Shown here one piece after another: positions 7,289 through 14,846 of a stretch of DNA of 15,632 bases; the stretch's first letter is position 1; each line of letters starts with the position of its first letter. The DNA is from an uncultured Collinsella sp. Lineage in GTDB: Bacteria; Actinomycetota; Coriobacteriia; Coriobacteriales; Coriobacteriaceae. Where the stretch lies: contig CAUBWQ010000004.1 of the NCBI GenBank assembly GCA_958439775.1, forward strand, positions 1 to 15,632, given 5' to 3'. Under the pieces are notes generated by a model. The model was not told the DNA's origin. It was given only the letters and a program-made list of their open reading frames with translations, and made no database searches. The position numbers and the translations under genes are program-made.

Positions 7289-7993
7289 CTACGGGCGCGG
7301 CGGCACCAAAACATCGTAGCGAACGGCCTTGCCCGCAAGTTGATAGCTCGGCTTAACGCCGGCAAGCAGCGGGCCCTTTACCGGCCGCTTGATAACGACC
7401 TTGCGCGGATGCACAGCAAGCGCCGCCTCGACCAGCGTCTCCTCATCGGCACACGGCTGTTCCAGATGATGCAAGAGCTGGAACTTCTTTTTCACCGCCG
7501 CGCTCTTGGTGCGCTCGGGAAACATGGGATCCAGATACACCACGTCGGGAGCTGCAAGCTCGTCCCGCTCGATCAGCCCAGCCGTATGGCGAAGGCCGGC
7601 AATGCTGTCCTCGCCCGCATGTAAGCGCATGCGCGCCACGGCTGTCGCAAGCGCCGGATCATCTACCGCGCGATCCAAGGCATCCTTGAGGAGCGCCGCG
7701 ATCACGCAATCCTGCTCATACAGATCGACGGTAAAGCCCGCGGCCGCCAGCAGCAGCGAATCCTCGCCAAAGCCTGCCGTAGCGTCAATCGCCCATGGTC
7801 GCTCGATGCCCTTTGTGCGCGCAGCCTTCACCAACAGCTCTTGCTGCAGACGGCCCTGCTTGAGTCGCGGCAGCATGCGGCCAAAATCGGCACGCAGCTC
7901 CATCGTGCCGTCGGTGAGCGTGAGGCCCTCGGGCTTCCCGGTCAGCTCAAGCCCCGCGGCCCGAGCAACAGAAAAGGGATCGACGACGCCCAT
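7289..7993 (-). CDS. rsmJ: RsmJ-like 16S rRNA (guanine-N2) methyltransferase
   Basis: A 234-residue class I SAM-dependent methyltransferase. In E. coli RsmJ (YhiQ) methylates G1516 of 16S rRNA at N2. Matching features: SAM-binding motif I as DATAGFGEDS (70-79), an acidic strand end VDLYEQD (89-95), catalytic motif VVYLDPMFP (151-159) followed by KSAAVKKK (163-170), and a closing VVIKRPVKGP strand. AAGGAG lies five bases before the ATG at 7993, which fixes the start. A 47-residue membrane protein gene precedes it on the same strand with a 63-base gap, so both may share a transcript. The family match is clear; the exact target base is assumed from E. coli. Confidence 0.85.
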   Translation of the reverse strand: MGVVDPFSVARAAGLELTGKPEGLTLTDGTMELRADFGRMLPRLKQGRLQQELLVKAARTKGIERPWAIDATAGFGEDSLLLAAAGFTVDLYEQDCVIAALLKDALDRAVDDPALATAVARMRLHAGEDSIAGLRHTAGLIERDELAAPDVVYLDPMFPERTKSAAVKKKFQLLHHLEQPCADEETLVEAALAVHPRKVVIKRPVKGPLLAGVKPSYQLAGKAVRYDVLVPPRP

Positions 7994-8056
7994 GGGTACT
8001 CCTTAGCAAGCAAAACGAATACGTGGGCGCCGTTCATGACGACACCCAACCGTCCG

Positions 8057-8200
8057 CTATTGTCCCACATGCGACATGGCCCACAGCATCCCAATGCAAA
8101 GCACCGCCATCAATCCCGTGCACACGGCAGCGATCACGGAATCACTCATGCGCCTTCCCAACGACCGCGGCTCACGCACTTGCCCTGCTCCGTACATCAT
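8057..8200 (-). CDS. Small single-pass membrane protein (47 residues)
   Basis: A short gene seen by reading the minus strand upstream of rsmJ. AAGGAG (8206-8211) lies five bases before ATG 8200, with a second in-frame ATG at 8197, and the frame ends at TAG 8057-8059. The N-terminal 20 residues are polar and basic (REPRSLGRRM); residues about 21-42 form one hydrophobic segment (SVIAAVCTGLMAVLCIGMLW), followed by a short tail. The positive-inside rule puts the N-terminus in the cytoplasm. I do not recognise a family. The strong RBS and the clean transmembrane pattern support a real gene. It sits 63 bases before rsmJ, but a membrane protein paired with an rRNA methyltransferase has no obvious functional meaning. 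Confidence 0.6.
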   Translation of the reverse strand: MMYGAGQVREPRSLGRRMSDSVIAAVCTGLMAVLCIGMLWAMSHVGQ

Positions 8201-8427
8201 GGCTTCTCCTTCGGTCCAGCTCTTACCATGGCCCCATCATCGCAGCGCCGCGCATACGCTGCCATCGATTTGACTTACGCCCAGCTTTCTTTTTTGAAAG
8301 GTTGGACCGTGCGGGCAAGAGACGCTTTCAAACGCATGCATCGCCGCGTTGAACTACAATGTGCTTCACCATATGTGCAGTACATTGGGTGCGCCAAGTT
8401 GGCGTACTCGTATCGAAAGGACCAGCC
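8201..8427. other. Divergent intergenic segment without a gene
   Basis: Between the 47-residue membrane gene (minus) and the four-helix membrane gene (plus). It contains a pyrimidine run near 8284-8296 and a TACAAT box at 8355-8360 that could serve the plus-strand gene but lacks a convincing -35. No RNA gene or repeat is apparent. Confidence 0.5.
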
Positions 8428-8829
8428 ATGAGCTTCACTCGCAAGACTCTCAAAATCCTTGCTCTCATCTACTTTGTTTTGGGCATCGCCAGCCTCGTCA
8501 CCGCCGGCGTCGGTATCGCCACGGGCGGTCTCGATTCCACGTACGGTTCGTACGCCACGCTCGCAGCGGTCGTGCTTATCGCCAAGGGTCTCGTCGACCT
8601 TGCCGCAGGCGTCGCCGGTATCAAGGGCGCCAACAAGCCTTCGCAGGTGGACGGCGCGTTTAAGCTCGGTATTGTTGCCGCGGTCGCCACGCTTGCCCAA
8701 GCGGTGCTCACGCTTCCCGCGTTTGGCGGCGACGCCATCAACTTTGGCGCCTTTGTCATCGTGGTGTACGACCTGTTCTTTGTTCAGCAGGCACACGCCG
8801 TTAAGGCCGAGAACAAGGACCGCCTATAA
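8428..8829 (+). CDS. Hypothetical four-helix integral membrane protein
   Basis: A 133-residue protein with four predicted membrane segments: about residues 11-33 (LALIYFVLGIASLVTAGVGI), 44-66 (ATLAAVVLIAKGLVDLAAGV), 80-100 (KLGIVAAVATLAQAVLTLPA) and 106-124 (INFGAFVIVVYDLFFVQQ). Ends and loops are short and polar, and the tail is charged (HAVKAENKDRL). The ATG at 8428 is preceded by AAAGGA at 7-base spacing; an ATG at 8359 in the same frame adds 23 residues without an RBS and is not preferred. It ends 38 bases before a strong bidirectional terminator. I do not recognise a named family; similar small membrane proteins are common in gut Actinobacteria. Function unknown. Confidence 0.8.
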   Translation: MSFTRKTLKILALIYFVLGIASLVTAGVGIATGGLDSTYGSYATLAAVVLIAKGLVDLAAGVAGIKGANKPSQVDGAFKLGIVAAVATLAQAVLTLPAFGGDAINFGAFVIVVYDLFFVQQAHAVKAENKDRL

Positions 8830-8867
8830 GCGCTCGCTTCTCATAACCTCTGCAGCCAAGCAACTAA

Positions 8868-8903
8868 AAAGGGCCGATCGCGCATCTCCGCGGTCGGCCC
8901 TTT
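8868..8903. terminator. Strong bidirectional intrinsic terminator
   Basis: AAAGGGCCGA (8868-8877) pairs with TCGGCCCTTT (8894-8903), and an inner CGCG/CGCG stem extends it around CATCTC to about 15 pairs. A-rich sequence on the left gives a five-T tract on the minus strand, and TTT follows on the plus strand. It serves the membrane protein gene and the convergent rlmA. Confidence 0.9.
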
Positions 8904-8957
8904 ACGTTTGCCTAGATAAAACCCACCAAAATAAACCTGTCCTTTTTTGGCTGGTTG

Positions 8958-9773
8958 TTAGCTGTGGCGGTACTCGGCGATGATGAAGTCGATATCGGTT
9001 TGGAGCGTGTCCAGGTTTGCCAGGCGCTCTTTGTCGGCAGGGCGCGTGCGATAGTAGTACGGCGTCATCTGGAACACCGCCTCGATATCGGCCTGGGTCT
9101 GAAGCGTAATATTCGCGGACACCCGCTGCGTTCCAACCAGCTTGAGCTCCGTTGTTTGTGGCAGCTTCTCATCGTTAAGGTACGGCGTGTCGTAGAGTAC
9201 CTCCTTGAGCCCAAAGAGGTGACGAGCACCCGGCACCACGGTGTAGAGCGAACCCTCCGGCGCCAGCACGCGGGCAAACTCGCGCTCGTTAAAGGGGGCA
9301 AAGAGCTCGGTCACCATATCGAAGGCGCCATCGGCCACGGGGATGTCCTTCATGTTGGCCACGAAGTAGGTCGCATCGCCGCGCTTGGCGGCCAGGCGCA
9401 CCATCTCCTTGCCCAGGTCAAAACCGTAAGCATCTACGCCCGGCACCGCGCCCATGGCACTGGTGTAATAGCCCTCGCCACAGCAAATATCGAGCAGCGT
9501 CATGGGGCCGTTCGCAGACGTGGCGCGCCCAGACACCTGCTTGCGCACCAGCTCGACCATCGCATCGCGCAACGGCGCGTAGTATCCACGGTTCAAAAAG
9601 TCACGACGGCTGCGCGCCTGCGACTTGGGATCGCCCATGGAGTCGCCGCTCTTGGACGAGCGCAGTAGATATAGATAACCCTCGCGCGCACGGTCAAACC
9701 GGTGTCCGCCCGCGCATGCGGCCCCACGCTCATCGTCCACCAACGGTTCATGGCAAACGGGACACAACAACAT
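8958..9773 (-). CDS. rlmA: RlmA-type 23S rRNA (guanine-N1) methyltransferase
   Basis: A 271-residue SAM-dependent methyltransferase. RlmA enzymes methylate N1 of G745 (type I) or G748 (type II) in helix 35 of 23S rRNA, at the mouth of the peptide exit tunnel. Seen: N-terminal zinc finger ligands C4, C7, C20 and H24, as in E. coli RlmA; the family segments FDRAREGYLYLL and GDPKSQARSRRDFLNRGYYAPLRD; SAM motif I LLDICCGEGYYT; and post-motif segments YGFDLGKEM and ANMKDIPVADGAFD. The start is set by AAGGAG five bases before ATG 9773. The gene ends next to a strong terminator. Sequence by eye does not decide between G745 and G748 specificity; type II (TlrB-like) enzymes can contribute to tylosin tolerance, but resistance is not claimed. 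Confidence 0.9.
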   Translation of the reverse strand: MLLCPVCHEPLVDDERGAACAGGHRFDRAREGYLYLLRSSKSGDSMGDPKSQARSRRDFLNRGYYAPLRDAMVELVRKQVSGRATSANGPMTLLDICCGEGYYTSAMGAVPGVDAYGFDLGKEMVRLAAKRGDATYFVANMKDIPVADGAFDMVTELFAPFNEREFARVLAPEGSLYTVVPGARHLFGLKEVLYDTPYLNDEKLPQTTELKLVGTQRVSANITLQTQADIEAVFQMTPYYYRTRPADKERLANLDTLQTDIDFIIAEYRHS

Positions 9774-9829
9774 GGCAACTCCTTAGCGCGAACAACACAA
9801 CGCCCACCATTGTCGCACGCCTTCCCCGC

Positions 9830-9890
9830 CTAGTCATTGAGGACGTTCTTGAATGACTAGTCGTTTTAGAACGTCCCCCATGACTAGTCG
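9830..9890. repeat. Nested palindromes and direct repeats upstream of the MATE gene
   Basis: CTAGTCATT (9830-9838) is inverted as AATGACTAG (9852-9860). GGACGTTCT (9841-9849) is inverted as AGAACGTCC (9868-9876). ATGACTAGTCG occurs directly repeated at 9853-9863 and 9880-9890, 27 bp apart. The interleaved arms can form alternative hairpins. Either a REP/BIME-like dispersed element or a multi-site operator for the transporter gene starting at 9952. Confidence 0.6.
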
Positions 9891-9951
9891 ATTAGGAGTA
9901 TCATCGTCTGCGCAAATGAGCACGAAAAAGCATGTTAGAGATTGAGAGCGT

Positions 9952-11334
9952 ATGGCTGATACCGTATCTAAGCACATTGACATGACCACCGGCTCGCTGT
10001 GGCGCAATATCCCCCTGTTCGCCTTCCCCGTGGCCGCCACGAGCATCTTGGAGCAGCTGTCGAACCTCATCGCCACGGTCATCATCGGTAATTTCTCGGG
10101 CGACCAGGGAACCCTCGCCATGGCGGCGGTCGGCTCCAATGTTCCGCTTACCAGTCTTATGCTCAACCTGTTTATTGGCATGTCGCTTGGCTCCAACGTG
10201 GTCATCGCCAACGCTATCGGCCGCAACGATCAGAACATGGTCAAACGCGCCGTCCATACCTCGATTTTAATGGCGCTCGTGGGCTTTGTCGTCATCGCCC
10301 TGGGCGAGATCTTTGCCGAGCCCATGCTCGCCGCGCTCAACGTTCCTGCCGAAACCATGCCGCTCGCTTCGCTCTACCTGCGCGTCTTTTTGCTGAGCAT
10401 GCCCTCGATTTTGCTCTACAACTTTGAGGCCGCGATCTTCCGCTCCGTCGGCATCACCCGCATGCCGCTGCAGGCGCTTGCCGTGTCCACCGTCCTCAAC
10501 ATTGGCCTGGACCTCATCTTTGTCCCCGTACTCCACTGGGGCGTCGCGGGCGTCGCCATCGCCACCGCCATCGCCTACACCGTCAGCGCCGCTACGCTCT
10601 TTATTCGCCTGCTCAAGACCGACTCCGTCGTCCGCGTCACCCCGCGCGACCTGGCTATCGACCCCGTCGCCCTCAAGCGCATCGTTAAGATCGGCCTGCC
10701 CGCCGGCATCCAAAGCGCTGTCTTTGCCGTCGCCAACATCATCATCCAGTCCGCCATCAACAGCTTGGGCACCGAGGTCATGGCGGCATCGAGCGCCGCC
10801 ATGAGCCTGGAGTACGTGTGCTACAACCTGCTCAACAGTTTTAGTCAGGCTTGCACCACCTTTGTGGGACAAAACCACGGTGCCCGCCAGATCGACCGTT
10901 GCACCAAGACGCTCAAGGTCTGCCTAGTCGAAGGCGGTATCGTCGCGCTCACCACAATTATCGTTATTGTTGGCCTGGGGCGCGAGATCTTGTCGCTGTT
11001 CAACAGCGATCCCAACATCGTCTCGATCGGCTATATCCGCGTGTGCTCGATCTTCCCGGCGTACGCCTTTAGCATGTTCTACGAAAACATGTCAGGCTAC
11101 CTGCGCGGCTTTGGTATCTCGCTAGCGCCCGCCCTCATCACCATGATCTGCGTCTGCGGCATCCGCTTCTATTGGGTGTTCTGCGTGTTCCCGCACTTCC
11201 GCACCTTTGCGAACATCATGATGGTCTACCCCATCAGCCTGGGCACCACGGCGTTCTTTATGGTTGTGGCGGTGCTACTTTGCCACCCGGCACGCACCTA
11301 TCGCGCCACCCAAGCCAAAGCGACAGCCCGCTAA
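9952..11334 (+). CDS. MATE family efflux transporter
   Basis: A 460-residue inner-membrane antiporter of the multidrug and toxic compound extrusion family, which exports cationic drugs or metabolites using Na+ or H+ gradients. Length and layout fit: two homologous six-helix halves, the first opening with SLWRNIPLFAFPVAATSILEQ and the second with LKRIVKIGLPAGIQSAVFA. Other family-typical segments are ATVIIGNFSGDQG, the YNFEAAIFRSVGITRMPL loop and FVGQNHGARQIDR in the second half. The ATG at 9952 has only a weak GAGAG site four bases upstream, so expression may be low or controlled. Its upstream region holds the palindromic repeat cluster. It converges on the LysR gene with a 27-base gap. The substrate cannot be predicted. 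Confidence 0.92.
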   Translation: MADTVSKHIDMTTGSLWRNIPLFAFPVAATSILEQLSNLIATVIIGNFSGDQGTLAMAAVGSNVPLTSLMLNLFIGMSLGSNVVIANAIGRNDQNMVKRAVHTSILMALVGFVVIALGEIFAEPMLAALNVPAETMPLASLYLRVFLLSMPSILLYNFEAAIFRSVGITRMPLQALAVSTVLNIGLDLIFVPVLHWGVAGVAIATAIAYTVSAATLFIRLLKTDSVVRVTPRDLAIDPVALKRIVKIGLPAGIQSAVFAVANIIIQSAINSLGTEVMAASSAAMSLEYVCYNLLNSFSQACTTFVGQNHGARQIDRCTKTLKVCLVEGGIVALTTIIVIVGLGREILSLFNSDPNIVSIGYIRVCSIFPAYAFSMFYENMSGYLRGFGISLAPALITMICVCGIRFYWVFCVFPHFRTFANIMMVYPISLGTTAFFMVVAVLLCHPARTYRATQAKATAR

Positions 11335-11361
11335 ACACCGCACCCAACGCTACGCCAGTCA

Positions 11362-12228
11362 TTAATTGACAATATGCGAGCTCATATAGTCGATAAAGCG
11401 CCTCGTGGCGATGGGCATGGTGTCCCAGCTGCGCCAGGCGGCCACCACGTCGCGCGAGGGGGCATGCACGATGGGACGCACGCGAATATCGGCTCGCATT
11501 CCCTCCACAGTACGGCGATATAGCATACTCACGCCTAGGCCCTCCTCCACCATCGCCATGATGGTGTAGTCATCGGTGACCTCGCTCGTCACATGCGGCG
11601 ACAGGCCATGCGCCGCGAATGCATCGAGCACCAGGCTCTGTTCGCCCTCATCCAGAAGCACAAACGGCTCGGAAGCCAGGTCGGCGAGCGTCACCTTTTC
11701 CTTTGCCGCCAGCGGATGCGCGACAGGCAACAGTGCCACCAACTCGTCGTGATAGACCACACGCTTCTCGAGCCCAGCGGTAAATCCGCGTGCCGTAAAG
11801 CAAAAATCCACTACGCCGTCGTGCACCCATTGGGCGTTGCGCGTGTAATCGCCCTGCTTGAGGGTAAAGCGTACGCCCGGGTGCAGCGCCCCAAAGTCGC
11901 GGATCACGCGCGGTAACACGGTTCGACTCACGTTGGTAAACGTCGCGATGCGAATATCGGTCGACGAAAGCCCCAGCAGCTCCTGGCGCTTGCCCTCGAG
12001 CTCGGCCTCGGCAGTCACAATCTGGCGCAGGTACGGCAGATATTGTTTACCGTCGCGCGTAAGCGAAACGCCCTGCTTACCGCGCTCGATAAGCGTGGTA
12101 CCCAGCTCGCGCTCGAGCGCTTTGACGGCCTGGCTCACCGCACTTTGCGTATAGCCCAGCTCGTCCGCCGCGCCCTTAAGACTGCCGCGATCGACCACCA
12201 TACAAACAATCTGATACCGCGATGCCAT
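11362..12228 (-). CDS. LysR family transcriptional regulator
   Basis: A 288-residue LTTR. The N-terminal winged helix-turn-helix is clear (GSLKGAADELGYTQSAVSQAVKALERELGTTLIERG, read as residues ~15-49), followed by a linker helix and a periplasmic-binding-protein-like effector domain from about residue 90 (DIRIATFTNVSRTVLPRVI) containing FCFTARGF and the second-lobe segment EEGLGVSMLYRR. GGAGG lies four bases before the ATG at 12228. It is divergent from the EamA transporter gene, the usual LTTR arrangement, and a 13-bp palindrome lies between them, so it probably controls that transporter and itself. The inducer is unknown. Confidence 0.92.
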   Translation of the reverse strand: MASRYQIVCMVVDRGSLKGAADELGYTQSAVSQAVKALERELGTTLIERGKQGVSLTRDGKQYLPYLRQIVTAEAELEGKRQELLGLSSTDIRIATFTNVSRTVLPRVIRDFGALHPGVRFTLKQGDYTRNAQWVHDGVVDFCFTARGFTAGLEKRVVYHDELVALLPVAHPLAAKEKVTLADLASEPFVLLDEGEQSLVLDAFAAHGLSPHVTSEVTDDYTIMAMVEEGLGVSMLYRRTVEGMRADIRVRPIVHAPSRDVVAAWRSWDTMPIATRRFIDYMSSHIVN

Positions 12229-12276
12229 CGCGCCTCCACATCAATGCAGCCGTAAAACGTTTTGCCAGTACTTTTC

Positions 12277-12289
12277 CTAATGACATTAG
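12277..12289. promoter_or_regulatory. Candidate LysR operator palindrome
   Basis: CTAATGACATTAG is a perfect 6-1-6 palindrome containing an LTTR-like T...A core. It lies 48 bases from the lysR-type start and 97 bases from the EamA start. A second short palindrome, AAAACGTTTT, lies at 12254-12263. Binding is inferred from position and symmetry only. Confidence 0.5.
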
Positions 12290-12386
12290 CATTTCTTAAT
12301 CATACTGAAGATACATTCGCTTTACTGCATCAAAATCTGGGAGCAGAATCCTTTTTACGAAACCGTTCTGTAACAAAAGGAGTCCC

Positions 12387-13289
12387 ATGGATCGCAAAAA
12401 AGCAATCGCGCTCTCATTTTCCGTTCCCGTCGCATGGGGCTTTTCGTATCCCCTCATGAAGATCGGCATGGACAGCATGAACGCCACGAGCATCGTCGCG
12501 CTACGCTGCATCATCGCCTTTGTGGCCTGCCTGTTGCTCTTCCACAAGCGCGCGTTCCGCATCAACCGCGACCTTATGGTCCGTGCCGCCATCATCGGCG
12601 CCATCATGGCAACCGAGCTCACCTGCATGTGCCTGGGCTCCAGCCTCACCTCTGCCTCCACTGCCGGCTTTTTGCAGAGCCTGACGGTCGTGATCGTGCC
12701 GTTTGCCAACGCCGCCCTGCTGCGTCGCGCCCCCGAGCGCAAAGTGCTCGTCGGCACCGCCATCGTCACCTGCGGCATGCTGCTGCTCTCGGGCGCCGAC
12801 TTTACCAGCCTGAACCCGGGCGCGATCATCATGCTGCTCTCCGCCTTTGTCTACGCCGGACACATCATTGTGGCGAAGCGCTTTGTCGAAGATGTCGACC
12901 CGCTGGCTCTGGGCGTTTGGCAGCTGGGCTTTGGCGGCTTGTTCTCGGGCATCGCCGCATTCACCTTTGGCGGCTTCACGCTTCCCGGCACGCCGGGCGA
13001 GGTCGTAGTCGTCGTCGCGCTCGCACTCATCTGCTCTGCCTACGGCTTTATCACCCAGACGCTCGTGCAGCCCCACGTGCCTGCCGAGACCACCGGCTTT
13101 GCCTTCTCGCTCGAGCCGGTCTGCTCCGCCGTCTTTTCGTTCTTCCTAGTCGGTGAGGTCCTGAGCCCCATCGCCTTCTTTGGCGCCGCCCTCATCCTCA
13201 CCGGCGTCATGGCGGCAACCGTCGAGCTTCCGCGCCTCCGCGCACATGGACAGGCTCGCATGGCAGGAGCGCCCGGGCACGTCTCGTAG
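12387..13289 (+). CDS. EamA/DMT family transporter
   Basis: A 300-residue inner-membrane protein with about ten hydrophobic segments in two EamA repeats, the drug/metabolite transporter pattern. The first repeat starts at about residue 7 (ALSFSVPVAWGFSYPLMKIG); the second at about residue 146 (GAIIMLLSAFVYAGHIIVAK). The family motif near the end of repeat two is seen as FAFSLEPVCSAVFSFFLVGE, followed by SPIAFFGAALILTGV. AAAAGGAG lies a few bases before ATG 12387. It is divergent from the LysR gene, which probably regulates it. EamA proteins export amino acids, purines or other metabolites; this substrate is unknown. Confidence 0.92.
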   Translation: MDRKKAIALSFSVPVAWGFSYPLMKIGMDSMNATSIVALRCIIAFVACLLLFHKRAFRINRDLMVRAAIIGAIMATELTCMCLGSSLTSASTAGFLQSLTVVIVPFANAALLRRAPERKVLVGTAIVTCGMLLLSGADFTSLNPGAIIMLLSAFVYAGHIIVAKRFVEDVDPLALGVWQLGFGGLFSGIAAFTFGGFTLPGTPGEVVVVVALALICSAYGFITQTLVQPHVPAETTGFAFSLEPVCSAVFSFFLVGEVLSPIAFFGAALILTGVMAATVELPRLRAHGQARMAGAPGHVS

Positions 13290-13315
13290 ACCCCACTCTT
13301 CATACAGCCGCGGCA

Positions 13316-13338
13316 TAAAGGCAACCGGTGCGCCTTTA
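13316..13338 (+). terminator. Weak hairpin between the EamA gene and ung
   Basis: TAAAGGC (13316-13322) pairs with GCCTTTA (13332-13338) around nine bases. There is no proper T-run beyond the stem, and a TACAAT box (13336-13341) overlaps the right arm. It may partly terminate the transporter transcript or be part of the ung promoter region. Confidence 0.3.
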
Positions 13339-13377
13339 CAATAGATGCCAACAGAGCATCTGACGTAAAGGAGCCCC

Positions 13378-14103
13378 ATGGACACCGCAACTCGCGACCG
13401 CAACATAGCAACTTGGTTGGGCGATGCGCCGCAGCCGGTACGTGACACTACGAACCAGCTGCTCGAGCGCATCGCCCTTTTGCGTGCCGAGCAGACTATC
13501 TACCCGGCACAAGACGACATCCTCAATGCCCTCGCCTACACGCCGGCCGACCAGGTCAAGGTTGTCATCTTGGGTCAAGACCCCTATCACGGACCCAACC
13601 AGGCTATGGGGCTGTCGTTCTCGGTCCCCGCGACGCAAACCAAGTTGCCGCCGAGCCTGCGCAACATCTACAAGGAACTCAATGCCGATCTGGGCTACCC
13701 CATTCCCGCCACGGGAGACCTAACCCCATGGGCACAGCAGGGCGTCCTGCTCCTCAACACCACGCTCACCGTGCGCGAGCATGCCGCCAACTCGCACGCC
13801 AAACTGGGCTGGAGCACGCTCACCGACTACGTTATCGAACGCTGCTGCCAGCTGTCCCAACCGGTAGTCTTTTTGGCATGGGGCCGCTTTGCCCAGCAGA
13901 TGGTCGAAGGTAAGCTCGTCGCAACCGGTACGGGCAAGGCAACCGACAAGTTCTGTCTGGCCTCCACACACCCCTCGCCGCTTTCGGCCAACCGTGCCAC
14001 GGCAGAACTCCCAGCTTTTATGGGGTCGCGCCCCTTCTCCGCTGCCAATCGACTACTCGAACAGCACGGCTCGACCCCCGTCAACTGGACTTGCCTCGGC
14101 TAA
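13378..14103 (+). CDS. ung: Uracil-DNA glycosylase (family 1)
   Basis: A 241-residue Ung enzyme that removes uracil from DNA by cleaving the N-glycosidic bond, starting base-excision repair in the cytoplasm. All key motifs are present: the water-activating loop GQDPYHG with catalytic D68 (residues 66-72), the LLLNTTLTV uracil-recognition region with N127, and the minor-groove intercalation loop HPSPLS with H198 (198-203). The length is normal. AAAGGAG lies five bases before ATG 13378. The gene ends 13 bases before a strong terminator and appears to be transcribed alone. Confidence 0.97.
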   Translation: MDTATRDRNIATWLGDAPQPVRDTTNQLLERIALLRAEQTIYPAQDDILNALAYTPADQVKVVILGQDPYHGPNQAMGLSFSVPATQTKLPPSLRNIYKELNADLGYPIPATGDLTPWAQQGVLLLNTTLTVREHAANSHAKLGWSTLTDYVIERCCQLSQPVVFLAWGRFAQQMVEGKLVATGTGKATDKFCLASTHPSPLSANRATAELPAFMGSRPFSAANRLLEQHGSTPVNWTCLG

Positions 14104-14116
14104 AATCGATACATCA

Positions 14117-14156
14117 AAAACGCGCCCGACGGCAATCTTGCCATCGGGCGCGTTTT
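14117..14156. terminator. Strong bidirectional intrinsic terminator
   Basis: AAAACGCGCCCGA (14117-14129) pairs with TCGGGCGCGTTTT (14144-14156), and an inner GGCA/TGCC stem extends the hairpin. T-tracts occur on both strands. It terminates ung and the convergent dehydrogenase gene, whose stop codon directly abuts the stem. Confidence 0.92.
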
Positions 14157-14837
14157 CTACTCGGGCCGGATAAATTGTGTGCGGCGAGGCTCGCCACCGT
14201 CAATGAGCAGGCTCTGTCCGGTCATAAACCGGTTGGTCACGCCCACAAAGTAGATCCACTCGGCGATCTCTTGGGCGGTGGCCCAACGTTTAAGCGGCGT
14301 GAGCTCCATAATCTGATTCCACAGGTGCTCGTCTTCCATCACGCAACGGTTGAGCGGCGTGATAACGCCGCCCGGGTCCACACTGTTGGCGATGGCCTGC
14401 GGTGCCAAGCGGTTTGCAAGGTTCTTGGTGTAGGCGATAACGCCGCCCTTGCTGGCGGCATAGGCGGGAAACTCCGACCCCGTATGCCCACTCGCCGACC
14501 CCACATTGACCACGGATTTGATAGCGGGCGCCGGCTTGGCGGCGAGCCCCTCCCCCACAAAAGCGTAGCGCTCGGTCACGTTGATGGTGCCACACAGGTT
14601 GGCGGCGATATCGTCGGCCGAATCCTGCGTACCGGCAACGTTCACGATCACTTGGGGTTCAAGGTCGCCTGGAAACGAGCCCGGCTCGCGGACATCAACA
14701 ATCAGATGGCGGTAGCGCTCGTGTTCGATCGCCGCCGGCAGCAGATCAAAGCCCACGACCTCGTGGCCCTCGTCCAAAAAGCGCTGCACGCATGCGGCTC
14801 CGATACCGCCCGAAGCACCCGTGATCAAAACCCGCAT
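14157..14837 (-). CDS. Short-chain dehydrogenase/reductase (SDR)
   Basis: A 226-residue NAD(P)-dependent oxidoreductase of the classical SDR type. Seen: the cofactor-binding glycine motif TGASGGIG (6-13), DVREPGS near residue 48 in the adenine-pocket position, NVAG (66-69) for the usual NNAG, active-site Ser in VGSASG (~112-117), catalytic Y126 and K130 in YAASK, the PGG segment, and the C-terminal TGQSLLIDGG motif. The acidic residue after beta2 (GFDLLP, D31) suggests a preference for NAD(H) over NADP(H). AAGGAG lies five bases before ATG 14837. The VUT transporter gene ends nine bases upstream on the same strand, so the two are probably co-transcribed. The substrate is not predictable; hydroxysteroid activity, common among gut SDRs, is possible but unsupported. 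Confidence 0.9.
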   Translation of the reverse strand: MRVLITGASGGIGAACVQRFLDEGHEVVGFDLLPAAIEHERYRHLIVDVREPGSFPGDLEPQVIVNVAGTQDSADDIAANLCGTINVTERYAFVGEGLAAKPAPAIKSVVNVGSASGHTGSEFPAYAASKGGVIAYTKNLANRLAPQAIANSVDPGGVITPLNRCVMEDEHLWNQIMELTPLKRWATAQEIAEWIYFVGVTNRFMTGQSLLIDGGEPRRTQFIRPE

Positions 14838-14846
14838 ACTTGCTCC

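Noticed and set aside
8958..9773. Dedicated macrolide resistance methyltransferase (TlrB-like)
   Set aside because: The sequence only shows RlmA family membership; G745 versus G748 specificity cannot be decided by eye and there is no antibiotic cluster nearby.
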